DNA of 47,337 bases from Clostridiales bacterium (GTDB lineage Bacteria > Bacillota > Clostridia > Oscillospirales > Oscillospiraceae): positions 189,250 to 236,586 of the forward strand of contig CABIYX010000002.1 of NCBI GenBank assembly GCA_902363045.1, given 5' to 3'. The position numbers and the translations under genes are program-made. The notes below the pieces were generated by a model that saw nothing but the letters and a program-made list of their open reading frames with translations, made no database searches and was not told the origin of the DNA. Below, one piece after another: positions 8,308 to 16,474 of this stretch (position 1 is its first letter; every line of letters starts with the position of its first letter).

Positions 8308-9240
8308 TTATCCAGCCAGCGTATAGGCCCAGAGGTTGCGGATCTGGGGGGCCAGGGTGTCATAGTCCCACAGCTTCTCACTGTTGGCGCGGCGGTTGGG
8401 GTCGTTGACATGGAACTTCCCGTCCTCCACCCCGGTGATCAGAATGAAGTGGCCCGAGGTGGTGAAATCGCCGGGGCCCACGCTGCACACGATGGGCTGT
8501 CCGTCCTCCAGGACCCGCACCATGACGGAGCGGTCCAGAGGAAGCTCCCGGGCCACAAGGCCGAAGTGCTGGCAGCCGGTGGACATCAGCTCCCACTTGG
8601 AGCCCGCGCCCTCCACATAGTATCCCGCCTCGTCCGCGTACTGGGCCACTGTCCAGGGGGTGACCGACCCATCCCCGGTCAGTCCGCATACCACCATAGC
8701 CAGGGCGGTGGGGCCGCAGCCGTTCAGGGCCATCAGGCCGTCGCCGTAGGGGGCGCAGCCCCAGCGGGGGTCCCACTGCATCAGCAGGGGGAAGATCCCC
8801 CGCTCCACCGCGCCCACAGAGCCGGCGGGCTGAGCGTCCTTCTCCTGGGGGTAGCGGACCACAAAATCCAGCGCCTCCGGGTTGCGGACCGCCAGCTCCA
8901 GCAGCTCCTCCGGGTAGTCCTCCGGACAGGCCAGAAGGGCCTCCGCCGCCGGCTCCTCCCGGGCCAGCGACTGAAGCTGCTCCAGCAGCTCCGTCCCCGG
9001 CTGGAAGGGCGTCTGGGTCCCGCCTCCCCCGGAGACCGCGGCGGGGGGAGCGCCATCCCACAGCTTTCCCGCCCCCAGGAGCAGCAGGGCGCACACACCC
9101 AGCACCGCCGCCCACCGGAGCGCTCCCGAACACCGCCTCGGGCGGCTCCTCCTCCGGGTCCGGCGGGAGGGGTTCTCCGTCCGGTGGGAGGGCTCCCAAT
9201 CAAACCACTCATCATATTCAGAAGATCTGCTCCGGCTCAT
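8308..9240 (-). CDS. Membrane-anchored C39-like cysteine peptidase
   Basis: A 310-aa protein: a cytosolic Arg/Ser-rich head (residues 1-41), one membrane helix (about 43-61), a Gly/Pro linker and an extracellular papain-like domain of the C39_2 type. The catalytic pattern is visible: Gln in PLLMQWDPRW, Cys in NGCGPTALAM, His in TSGHFILITG and Asn/Asp in VNDPNRR. Such proteins cleave peptides at the cell surface; the target here is unknown. There is no ABC transporter next to it, which argues against bacteriocin export. Transcribed alone; it converges on the HD gene. Confidence 0.85.
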   Translation of the reverse strand: MSRSRSSEYDEWFDWEPSHRTENPSRRTRRRSRPRRCSGALRWAAVLGVCALLLLGAGKLWDGAPPAAVSGGGGTQTPFQPGTELLEQLQSLAREEPAAEALLACPEDYPEELLELAVRNPEALDFVVRYPQEKDAQPAGSVGAVERGIFPLLMQWDPRWGCAPYGDGLMALNGCGPTALAMVVCGLTGDGSVTPWTVAQYADEAGYYVEGAGSKWELMSTGCQHFGLVARELPLDRSVMVRVLEDGQPIVCSVGPGDFTTSGHFILITGVEDGKFHVNDPNRRANSEKLWDYDTLAPQIRNLWAYTLAG

Positions 9241-9343
9241 TGCACCGCCCCGCTTTCCGTTTGTTCCGGAACAGAGTACACCCTGGAGTTTAAGTTTCCC
9301 GGTAGAAATTCTTAAATTCTATTAAAATTTGCAGACAGAAAAA

Positions 9344-9382
9344 CAGCCAGGCAAGAAGGACATCCGCCCTTCTGCCTGGCTG
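9344..9382 (-). terminator. Terminator of the thiT-HAD unit
   Basis: CAGCCAGGCA pairs with TGCCTGGCTG and the stem extends through GAAGG/CCTTC around one bulge. On the minus strand it is followed by CTGTTTTT. Confidence 0.85.
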
Positions 9383-9403
9383 TGGCTTTCTGTTTCCTCC
9401 GGT

Positions 9404-10216
9404 TCAGTCCGGATAGATCTGTTCCAGCCGCTCCACAATGTCGCCGATGACGCCGTCATCGCAGTGGCACAGGATGGTCGCGCCCCAGTCCTTCACCTCC
9501 TGGGCACAGTTGGCCGGGGCAAACGGGATGGCGGACAGGGCCATCATGGGGATGTCGTTCTGGTTGTCCCCCACGCAGTAGAGGTTTTCCCGGGGAATAT
9601 GGAGCATCTCCAGCAGCCGGGCCACCATCCCCCCCTTGGTGCAGCCCCGGTGGGTGATCTCCAGGTAGAAGCGGTTGGAGAAGACGGCCTCATACCGGCC
9701 GGGACAGTGCTGCTCCAGCCACTCCCGGGCCCGGAGCAGTACGTCATACTCCTGCTGTACGATGGCCTTGGTCCAGGGGGCTGGCATATCCGGGATGTCC
9801 CGCACCTCATAGTCGGTGCCCACCTTCCTCATGTGGGCGTCAGTAATGGCGTTGGGGCGGTACACATAGATGTCCTCCCCGTGATAGGTCTCCAGCCCTA
9901 GGGAGGGCATGGCCGCCATCAGCGCCTGAAAGTCCGCCGGAGCCCGGTCATCCAGCAGGGTCTGGACCAGCATGGTCTCCGTCTGGAAGTCATAAATGGC
10001 CGAGCCGTTGGACAGCACCACCGGGGCGTTGATGGGGGCCAGATGGACATACGGGGCAAAGGTGCGGTGGGCCCGCCCGGTGGCCACCGTGAACCGGCCG
10101 CCCTGGCCGATCCAGCGCCCAAGGGCGTCCAGATTCCGGGGTGGGATCCGGTGGTGTGAGTCATAGAGGGTGTCGTCAAAGTCGCTGACCAGCAGCAGGC
10201 CGTCAAATTTGCCCAT
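9404..10216 (-). CDS. HAD hydrolase, Cof/IIB type, in the thiamine unit
   Basis: A 270-aa phosphatase of the HAD superfamily. Motif I is DFDDTLYDS, motif II TVATGR, motif III Lys in TKGGM and motif IV GDNQNDIPM, with a class IIB cap between motifs II and III. Proteins of this class dephosphorylate sugar phosphates and cofactors such as TMP, TPP or PLP. It lies 29 bp downstream of thiT under the same TPP riboswitch, which suggests a role in thiamine phosphate turnover; that is inference from position. GGAG precedes the ATG and a terminator follows. Confidence 0.88.
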   Translation of the reverse strand: MGKFDGLLLVSDFDDTLYDSHHRIPPRNLDALGRWIGQGGRFTVATGRAHRTFAPYVHLAPINAPVVLSNGSAIYDFQTETMLVQTLLDDRAPADFQALMAAMPSLGLETYHGEDIYVYRPNAITDAHMRKVGTDYEVRDIPDMPAPWTKAIVQQEYDVLLRAREWLEQHCPGRYEAVFSNRFYLEITHRGCTKGGMVARLLEMLHIPRENLYCVGDNQNDIPMMALSAIPFAPANCAQEVKDWGATILCHCDDGVIGDIVERLEQIYPD

Positions 10217-10245
10217 GGGGCGCTCCTTTCCGCCCCGTGGGGGCG

Positions 10246-10803
10246 TTATTGAATGTCCTGTCCCAGGATATACCGCTTCATCGGCCTGTACAGCAGCGCG
10301 GCGATGGCCAGGGCGATCACCGTGTTGGGCAGCATATAGGAGCCGTTGTAGACGATAGAGTAGAAGGAGGGGCTGGTGAAGGTCCAGTTCATAAAGGCGG
10401 TGGGGACCAGGATCTTATAAATGGTCACCCCGCTGATATAGTGGACCAGGAACCGCCCGGCACAGCCCACCACCGTGCCGGCGAAGATGCCCCAGGGCTT
10501 GCCCTTGAACAGGCCGGCCAGCCCCAAGGGGGTAAAGGCCAGCAGGTAATCCAGCAGCATGGACTGCCAGCCCCAGGCGTAGGCGCCGTCAAAGATCAGC
10601 TGGAGCAGGCCGAACACAAAGCCGGCCATCAGGCCGGGGACGGTCCCCCAGCGCACCGCGAACAGGATGATGGGAAACATGGCGGGGGTGAGGGAGCCGC
10701 CATTGGGCAGCTCCATGAGTTTGAGATAGCTGAGGATCTGGGCCAGGGCCACCATAACGGCGGCCTCGCACAGCATCCGGACCGAGAGATGGGTACGAGT
10801 CAT
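10246..10803 (-). CDS. thiT: ECF thiamine transporter, substrate-binding subunit ThiT
   Basis: A 185-aa integral membrane protein with six hydrophobic segments. It is the S component that binds thiamine and works with a shared ECF ATPase module encoded elsewhere. The N-terminus (MTRTHLSVRMLCEAA) and the Trp/Tyr-rich loop GAYAWGWQSMLLDY fit ThiT, and the TPP riboswitch just upstream supports it. The start at 10803 has AGGAGG 8 nt upstream and fits the family length. An in-frame ATG at 10893 would add 30 residues and lies inside the riboswitch's closing stem. Confidence 0.92.
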   Translation of the reverse strand: MTRTHLSVRMLCEAAVMVALAQILSYLKLMELPNGGSLTPAMFPIILFAVRWGTVPGLMAGFVFGLLQLIFDGAYAWGWQSMLLDYLLAFTPLGLAGLFKGKPWGIFAGTVVGCAGRFLVHYISGVTIYKILVPTAFMNWTFTSPSFYSIVYNGSYMLPNTVIALAIAALLYRPMKRYILGQDIQ

Positions 10804-10827
10804 TGTCTTTTCCTCCTGAAAATCGAT

Positions 10828-10863
10828 GTACCGCAGCACATCCCAACGGGTGTAGTGCGGTAC
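10828..10863 (-). promoter_or_regulatory. Expression-platform hairpin between TPP aptamer and thiT
   Basis: GTACCGCA (10828-10835) pairs perfectly with TGCGGTAC (10856-10863) and there is an inner partial stem. It sits between the aptamer and the AGGAGG of thiT and is followed on the minus strand by ATTTTC. It may be the switching hairpin. Confidence 0.5.
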
Positions 10864-10889
10864 GAAAGAAAGGACAATGTCAAGCATTT

Positions 10890-11004
10890 CCATTCACTTC
10901 CTACGCCGGCATTACCCGGATCAGGTGTAAGGGACTGAGGGCGGCGTACTCGCCCTCTATCTCAGCCGGGAATGGCTCCCAGCGCCCCTGTGTTGGAGTT
11001 GTCT
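10890..11004 (-). ncRNA. TPP riboswitch
   Basis: Read on the minus strand, the conserved TPP core is complete: a GGGGCGCT start, GGCTGAGA, then ACCTGATCCGGGTAATGC and GCGTAGGAA. Closing pairs (CCA/TGG and CAC/GTG) bring the 3' edge to about 10890. TPP binding should lower expression of thiT and the HAD gene. Confidence 0.95.
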
Positions 11005-11016
11005 GCGGTTTTCTTT

Positions 11017-11045
11017 ATTTTATACTGCCTGTCAGCTTCTGTCAA
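11017..11045 (-). promoter_or_regulatory. Promoter of the TPP-controlled unit
   Basis: On the minus strand TTGACA (11040-11045), a 17-bp spacer and TAAAAT (11017-11022). The start point would fall a few bases before the aptamer. Confidence 0.8.
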
Positions 11046-11054
11046 GCGCCCCCC

Positions 11055-11117
11055 AGAGCACAAAGGGGACAAAAGGGCCCGGGGGCGCGCCTGCGCGGCC
11101 CCCGAGCCCTGTGCTCT
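11055..11117 (-). terminator. Nested GC-rich terminator after mrp
   Basis: An inner hairpin (11075-11109, CGGGGG/CCCCCG core) is followed on the minus strand by TTTT. An outer 8-bp stem AGAGCACA/TGTGCTCT (11055-11062, 11110-11117) encloses it. Confidence 0.75.
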
Positions 11118-11157
11118 GTTTGCGCGGTCCCGCCGCGCCGGACATTGGACGCTCCTC

Positions 11158-11967
11158 TTACACGTCCAGCTGCTCCGCCACGCCCTCCAGGTAATTGACG
11201 GGAAGAGTCTCCGCCTTGCCCATATCGATGGCGGCGGCCAGCTCTGGGTCGATGGGCAGCTGGGCCAGCAGGGGCAGCCCCAGCTGCATGGCCTCCTGCT
11301 CCAGGTGGCTCTCGCCGAAGATGGCGTGCTTGGCCCCGCAGTCGGGGCACTGGTAATAGCTGTAATTCTCAATGAGGCCCAACACGGGGATGGACATCAT
11401 CTGCGCCATGTGGACCGCCTTGGTGACGATCATGGACACCAGATCCTGGGGGGAGGTGACCACCACGATGCCGTCCACCGGCAGGGACTGGAACACCGTC
11501 AGGGGCACGTCTCCCGTTCCGGGAGGCATATCCACGAACATATAGTCCACATCGCCCCACACCACATCGGTCCAGAACTGGGTGACCACGCCGGCAATGA
11601 CCGGGCCGCGCCAGATCACAGGATCGGTCTCATTCTCCGTGAGGAGGTTCAGGGACATGAGCTTGATCCCGCCGGAGGTGACCGCGGGCTGGATCCCGTC
11701 CTCGGTGGCCATGGCCCGCTCATGGATGCCAAAGGCGGTGGGGATGGAGGGGCCGGTGATGTCGGCGTCCAGCACCGCCACCTTGCGGCCCCGCTTGGCC
11801 ATGGCGGTAGCCAGGGAGGCGGTGACGGTGCTCTTGCCCACGCCGCCCTTGCCGCTGACCACGGCGATGACCTTTTTGATCTTGGATTTTGCGTTGGCCG
11901 GGGCCTTCAGGTCCCGGGAGGAGCAGTCCGCTCCACAGGAGGAACAGTCGTGCGTACATTCAGACAT
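11158..11967 (-). CDS. mrp: Mrp/NBP35-type P-loop Fe-S carrier ATPase
   Basis: A 269-aa cytosolic ATPase that carries and delivers Fe-S clusters. The N-terminus has a Cys cluster (CTHDCSSCGADC) like NBP35. Then come the deviant Walker A GKGGVGKST, DADITGPSIP, and FVDMPPGTGD. Near the C-terminus YYQCPDCGAKH gives the conserved CxxC that binds the bridging cluster. The start at 11967 is chosen for AAGGAG 10 nt upstream; an upstream in-frame codon has none. It follows the PBP2 gene after about 95 bp on the same strand, so it could be the last gene of the cell-wall run or have its own promoter. Confidence 0.93.
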   Translation of the reverse strand: MSECTHDCSSCGADCSSRDLKAPANAKSKIKKVIAVVSGKGGVGKSTVTASLATAMAKRGRKVAVLDADITGPSIPTAFGIHERAMATEDGIQPAVTSGGIKLMSLNLLTENETDPVIWRGPVIAGVVTQFWTDVVWGDVDYMFVDMPPGTGDVPLTVFQSLPVDGIVVVTSPQDLVSMIVTKAVHMAQMMSIPVLGLIENYSYYQCPDCGAKHAIFGESHLEQEAMQLGLPLLAQLPIDPELAAAIDMGKAETLPVNYLEGVAEQLDV

Positions 11968-12062
11968 TGGAAACGTCTCCTTTCTGCCCACACACAAAAA
12001 AGGAGGGCATCAAAAAATTCTTTTCAAAACCGCGGGCGCGGCTGAAAGCAAAAGAAAACTCA

Positions 12063-14372
12063 TTAGGGGACCAGGGTGTTCTCCGCCGGGAGCTGCCCCT
12101 GTCCATCCTGGGCTGTGAAATAATACTGAAGGATCTCCGCGGCGATGGACGCCAGGGAGGAGCCGCTTCCGCCCTTCTCCACCGCGATGGAAATGGCGAT
12201 CTGCGGATCGTCGTAGGGAGCGTAGCAGACGAACACGGCGTTGGAATTGCTCTGTCCGTTGACCTGGGCGGAGCCCGTCTTGGCCGCCACCGGAACGGGG
12301 ACATTCTGAAATACCGCGGCCAGGGAGCCGTCTCCGGTGGTCATGTTGTGCATCCCACGGGTGACTGCCGCCAGGTTCTCCGGCTTCATCTCCACCGTTC
12401 CCGCCACCTTCGGCTCCGCCGCGTAGGAGACCTGAGAGAAGTCCCCTGACTTCACCATTTTCAGCAGGTGGGTGGCATAGCGCGTCCCCCCGTTGGCCAG
12501 GGTGGAGATGTAATTGGCCAGCTGGATGGGGGTGACCTGGGTGCTCTCCTGGCCGATGGCCACGGACAGCACGTTGCCCTCGTACCACGTGCCCCCCAGG
12601 GACTCTGTAAATTCCGGGCTGGCCACCACACCGGCCTTCTCGGACAGCTCTACTCCTGTCTTTTGGCCCAGGCCGAACTTGGCGGCGTACTTGTCCAGAT
12701 TCTCGATGCCCACCCGCCGGCCAACGTCATAGAAGAAGTAGTTGCAGGACACCTCAATGGCGTCGGACACATTGACCGGTCCGTGGGTACGCCCATACTG
12801 GCGGTAGATCCAGCACTTCGGCTGGGGCGTGGGCCAATAGGTATACTGCCCCTCGTCCCGGATGATGGTGGAGGGGGTGATGATCCCCGTCTCCAGACCG
12901 GCGATGGCGCTGATCATCTTAAAGGTGGAGCCGGGGGGATACAGGCCGTTGAAGGCCCGGTTATTCAGGGGCTTCAGCGGGTCGGCCAGCAGATTGTTAT
13001 AGTCCTTCCGAAAGTCGGGCAGGGAGTAGGTGGGATAGGAGGCGGAGGCCAGGATCTCCCCGGTCCGCACATCCTCCACCACGCAGGCCGCGCCCTCCAC
13101 CGTGTCGCTCAGCCCGGGGACCCGGGCGGCCAGGGTGTCCTCCACCTTCTGCTGAAGGCCTAGGTCGATGGTAAGGAACACGTTGCTCCCAGGCTGGGGA
13201 GCCAGACTCTCCCCCGTCTCCTCGTCCGTCAGCCACTGGGCGGAGATGATCTTTCCGTTCTCGTTGCGCTCCAGGGCCTGCTGCCCTGGCGTCCCGTGGA
13301 GGTACTCCTCAAAGGCGGACTCCGCGCCGGAGGCCCCCACTGTGTCGTTCATATTATAGCCGTCCTTCTCCTGATAGGCCGGCCAGGTCTCTTTGGTGAT
13401 GGGGCCGGTGTAGCCCAGCAGGTGGGCGGCGTACTCCGTCTCATACTTGCGCACTGAGGCGGTCTCGATCTCCACCCCCTGGAGGTTCAGCTCCTTCACC
13501 CGGGTGATGAAGTCCACATCCACATCCTCAGCGAAGTAGTAGGGGGGCCAGTCCGCGATCCGGCTGCGGTAGTAGAGTTCATACAGCACCCCGGCCACCG
13601 CCCGGGCGTCCTCCGGATCCATGTCCCCCAGATTCAGGGTGGGTACGGTCTCACCCGCCGCCTTGGCGGCCTTCTCATCCACCGCCCCCTGCCCCTTGAT
13701 GCCCAGGTCACGGAACATCTCGCCCAGCAGCTCCTCAGCGGTGGGCAGGCGATAGGGCTGGGGTTCCTCCTGGGGCACCTCCTCCTTCCGGAGGCCCACC
13801 AGAGTCAGAAGGCGGTCCCACAGGCCGGGCTCCTCCTGGCCGGCGGGATCCCGCTTTGGGACCTCCCCCGCCGCCAGCTCCTCCGGATCCTCGATCCACC
13901 CCATATAGACCGCCAGACGGCCCAGCCGGGTCATCTGATATTCCGTCTCCCCCGCCTCGTTGGTGGAGGCGGTGTAGAAGGGGCGCTCCTCCGTATAGGT
14001 GAAGGGGGCGGAGGCGGAGATGGGCAGGGTGTCCGCCCAGGTCACCCCCTCCTCCCGGGCGACACGGATCAGGGAGAGCAGATTGGCGCAGCGCTCCTCC
14101 GGCTCCCCCATACGCCCCATGTCCAGGGTCACCCGATAGGAGATCTCATTGGAGACCAGTACCTTGCCGTTCCGGTCCAGGATCAGCCCCCGGCTGGCGG
14201 GGACGTCCTCGATCTCGGCCACCCGGGCCACCGCCTGGGCGGCGTACTCCGGCCCGTTGGTATACTGGATGCTGTACAGGTTGGAGCACAAAACGGTGAG
14301 CAGCAGGACCAGCACCAGCACCACGCCCCAGATCCGGCTATGAAACTGCTTGGGATTCAAAGGCTTCATCAT
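12063..14372 (-). CDS. mrdA: Penicillin-binding protein 2, elongation transpeptidase
   Basis: A class B PBP (769 aa) that cross-links peptidoglycan in the elongasome. A membrane anchor lies at about residues 14-36, followed by a pedestal domain with an inserted acidic stretch (about 130-240). In the transpeptidase domain the active-site motifs are STFK (S482), SCN (S542) and KTG (698-700). It is larger than the ~620-aa E. coli protein, mainly because of the pedestal insertion, as in many Clostridia. AAAGGAG abuts the first of two adjacent ATGs, so the second may be used. It lies 27 bp after mreD in the classic mreC-mreD-PBP2 order. Confidence 0.93.
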   Translation of the reverse strand: MMKPLNPKQFHSRIWGVVLVLVLLLTVLCSNLYSIQYTNGPEYAAQAVARVAEIEDVPASRGLILDRNGKVLVSNEISYRVTLDMGRMGEPEERCANLLSLIRVAREEGVTWADTLPISASAPFTYTEERPFYTASTNEAGETEYQMTRLGRLAVYMGWIEDPEELAAGEVPKRDPAGQEEPGLWDRLLTLVGLRKEEVPQEEPQPYRLPTAEELLGEMFRDLGIKGQGAVDEKAAKAAGETVPTLNLGDMDPEDARAVAGVLYELYYRSRIADWPPYYFAEDVDVDFITRVKELNLQGVEIETASVRKYETEYAAHLLGYTGPITKETWPAYQEKDGYNMNDTVGASGAESAFEEYLHGTPGQQALERNENGKIISAQWLTDEETGESLAPQPGSNVFLTIDLGLQQKVEDTLAARVPGLSDTVEGAACVVEDVRTGEILASASYPTYSLPDFRKDYNNLLADPLKPLNNRAFNGLYPPGSTFKMISAIAGLETGIITPSTIIRDEGQYTYWPTPQPKCWIYRQYGRTHGPVNVSDAIEVSCNYFFYDVGRRVGIENLDKYAAKFGLGQKTGVELSEKAGVVASPEFTESLGGTWYEGNVLSVAIGQESTQVTPIQLANYISTLANGGTRYATHLLKMVKSGDFSQVSYAAEPKVAGTVEMKPENLAAVTRGMHNMTTGDGSLAAVFQNVPVPVAAKTGSAQVNGQSNSNAVFVCYAPYDDPQIAISIAVEKGGSGSSLASIAAEILQYYFTAQDGQGQLPAENTLVP

Positions 14373-14399
14373 CTCCTTTCCCGCGGGTCCCCGCCCGCC

Positions 14400-14912
14400 T
14401 CAGGCCAGTTTGGCGCCGCCCACCCGCCGGTAGATCCGGCGGAAGATCCAGTAGACCACTGGGGTCCAGCACAGGGAGAGGACCACCTCCGGCACAGCGA
14501 TCTGAAGCAGCACATCCAGGGTCTCCACCTGGAGGAACAGGATCCGCAGGATCCGAAGGCTGTCCAGCACCCCCAGCACCCCCGCCGAACACAGCAGGCA
14601 GCTGAGGAAGGACTGGCTCAGGGCGTACTGGGACACCGCGCCGGTGACCATGCCCGCCAGCGCCATGCCGAACACCAGCCCGCCGAAGCCGCCGGGATAG
14701 GCCAGCTCCCACAGGAGGCCCACCGCCATACCGAACCCGGCCCCGGCATAGGCCCCCTCCAGCACCGCCACCGACACCACCGCCAGGGGGAGCAGCATGG
14801 GGATGGTGCCCAGCACCGGCAGGCGGTTGAGGATCTGGGCGTCCAGCACCCAGACCAGAAGCAGCCCCAGGGCGTAGAAAAACCATTTGTGAATTTGGTC
14901 CCGGGTGGTCAC
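14400..14912 (-). CDS. mreD: Rod shape-determining protein MreD
   Basis: A 170-aa membrane protein with about five hydrophobic segments; part of the elongasome that directs wall growth along the rod. Identification rests on the segment pattern, size and position between mreC and PBP2, since MreD sequence is poorly conserved (ILNRLPVLGTIPMLLPLAVV and GLVFGMALAGMVTGAV are typical). The start is GTG with GGAG 7 nt upstream. A heptamer tandem repeat separates it from mreC. Confidence 0.88.
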   Translation of the reverse strand: MTTRDQIHKWFFYALGLLLVWVLDAQILNRLPVLGTIPMLLPLAVVSVAVLEGAYAGAGFGMAVGLLWELAYPGGFGGLVFGMALAGMVTGAVSQYALSQSFLSCLLCSAGVLGVLDSLRILRILFLQVETLDVLLQIAVPEVVLSLCWTPVVYWIFRRIYRRVGGAKLA

Positions 14913-14932
14913 GGTATCACTCCGTTCAGTGA

Positions 14933-14995
14933 GGAATTGGGAATTAGGAATTAGGAATTAGGAGTTAGGAATTGGGAGTTAGGAATTGGGAGTTG
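14933..14995. repeat. Nine tandem copies of a 7-bp unit GGARTTR
   Basis: On the plus strand the units are GGAATTG, three GGAATTA, GGAGTTA, GGAATTG, GGAGTTA, GGAATTG and GGAGTTG: nine perfect-length units, 63 bp in total, with no gaps. The array lies in the mreC-mreD gap and is probably inside the mRNA. Such heptamer arrays expand by slippage. Confidence 0.95.
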
Positions 14996-15023
14996 TTGAG
15001 AAGCGGCCGCGTTCAGAGCCGCT

Positions 15024-15866
15024 CTATTCCACGATGTCGAAGTCCTTGATGACAAAGACCTCCACCAGGGAGTCCAGCTCCACCTCGGGGGCCACCACGG
15101 CATAGCGGTTCATGCCGGAGGCGTCGCTGAACACGCCCTCCACCTGTCCCACCACCAGGCCGGAGGGGTACACATCCCCCTTACCGGAGGTGAGCACCTC
15201 GTCCCCCGCCACCAGCTGGGCACCGTCGGGCAGATAGCTCAGCTTCAGCCGCCCTTCCTTCATCAGGGAGAAATCCCCCTCCAGCACCCCGGCGCTGTTG
15301 GTCCGGGTGATGATGCCGCCCATCTCCATGCTGGTGTCGATGACTGTACTTACGGTGGCGGTGTGGCTGCCCACCTTGGACACCACGCCCACCAGCACGC
15401 CGGTGGAGGTGATGACGCAGTTCCCCGGCTGGAGCCCCGCCTCCTCCCCTTTGCTCAGGGTGAGGGTGGACCGCCAGTTGTCGGCGGAGCGCGCCGTGAC
15501 CTTGGCCGATTCAAAGGTGAGATCCTGGCGCTTGGCTTGCAGGCCCAGCAGCTCCCGGAGGCGGGCGTTCTCCTGAATGGCCTCCTGCCCCTCCCGGAGC
15601 TCGCCCTCCAGCTCGGCCACCTTCTTCTCCAGGTCCTGGAGCTCCTGCTCCATCTCACCATAGTGGAGCACATACCGGGACACGCCGCCGGCCCAGTCGG
15701 CAACGGCGCTCACACCGCCCCGGATCGGGGCGGTGATGGTGCTCACCAGGTCGGAGAGGGGGTCGGCGTTGCCCCCCATCAGGGCGGTGGAGATCCCGAT
15801 GAGCACACTGAGCAGAAAGGCGATGACCAGCAGCCAGAAACCGTTTCTGCGAAAAAAGTTCTTCAC
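15024..15866 (-). CDS. mreC: Rod shape-determining protein MreC
   Basis: A 280-aa bitopic protein: a short basic N-terminus, one membrane helix (about 7-29), a coiled coil (about 70-110, ELQDLEKKVAELEGEL) and the extracytoplasmic double beta-barrel domain (GLQPGNCVITSTGVLVG, SGLVVGQVEGV). It links wall synthases to the elongasome. The start is GTG at 15866 with AAGGAG 8 nt upstream and overlaps the maf stop by 4 bp, so the genes are translationally coupled. No mreB is near, unlike the usual mreBCD order. Confidence 0.93.
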   Translation of the reverse strand: MKNFFRRNGFWLLVIAFLLSVLIGISTALMGGNADPLSDLVSTITAPIRGGVSAVADWAGGVSRYVLHYGEMEQELQDLEKKVAELEGELREGQEAIQENARLRELLGLQAKRQDLTFESAKVTARSADNWRSTLTLSKGEEAGLQPGNCVITSTGVLVGVVSKVGSHTATVSTVIDTSMEMGGIITRTNSAGVLEGDFSLMKEGRLKLSYLPDGAQLVAGDEVLTSGKGDVYPSGLVVGQVEGVFSDASGMNRYAVVAPEVELDSLVEVFVIKDFDIVE

Positions 15867-16474
15867 GGCGTCTGCTCCTTCTCCGCGGCCAGCGCCAGAG
15901 GCTCCACCCCAAAGCGGGCCAGCATCCGGCCCAGCCGGCATACCGGCAAGCCCACCACGTTGAAATAGTCTCCCCGGATACCCTCCACCAGCAGGCAGCC
16001 ATATCCCTGGATACCGTAACTTCCGGCCTTGTCCATAGGCTCCCCGGTGGAGACATAGGTCCGGATCTCCTCCAATGTGAGCGAGCGGAACCGGACGGCG
16101 GTTGCCTCGTGCTCCGTTGCCTCCTCCCCGCCCCGGCGGACGGTGACCCCGGTATAGACTGTATGCTCCCGCCCGGACAGGGCGGCCAGCGTCCGGACCG
16201 CGTCCTCTGGGGCCGCAGGCTTGCCCAGCACCCGGCCGTCCACCGCCACCACCGTATCCGCGGCAATCACCAGATCCTCCGGCGCGGCGCCGGCGGCCAC
16301 CTCCGCCGCCTTCTGGCGGGAGAGCTCCTCCACCAGACGCTCCGGCGGGAGGGCGGGGTCCATGATCTCCTCACCCCGGGCCGGGATGATCTCAAAATTC
16401 AAAATGCCCATCCGCTCCAGCAGCTCCCGCCGCCGGGGGGACTGGGACGCCAGTATGATTCTCACAGGTCCCAT
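15863..16474 (-). CDS. maf: Maf-type nucleoside triphosphate pyrophosphatase
   Basis: A 203-aa housecleaning enzyme that hydrolyses dTTP/UTP or modified nucleotides to monophosphates. It has the N-terminal ASQSPRRRELL loop, ADTVVAVDGRVLGKP with catalytic Asp, and DKAGSYGIQGYG. Maf in other bacteria is often next to mre genes. Its ATG overlaps the end of the upstream gene by one base and its stop overlaps the start of mreC. Confidence 0.93.
   Translation of the reverse strand: MGPVRIILASQSPRRRELLERMGILNFEIIPARGEEIMDPALPPERLVEELSRQKAAEVAAGAAPEDLVIAADTVVAVDGRVLGKPAAPEDAVRTLAALSGREHTVYTGVTVRRGGEEATEHEATAVRFRSLTLEEIRTYVSTGEPMDKAGSYGIQGYGCLLVEGIRGDYFNVVGLPVCRLGRMLARFGVEPLALAAEKEQTP

Noticed and set aside
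8308..9240. Bacteriocin-processing peptidase
   Set aside because: C39-like residues are present but no ABC transporter domain, double-glycine peptide or immunity gene is nearby.
14933..14995. CRISPR array
   Set aside because: Units are 7 bp and contiguous, without unique spacers; it is a simple tandem repeat.
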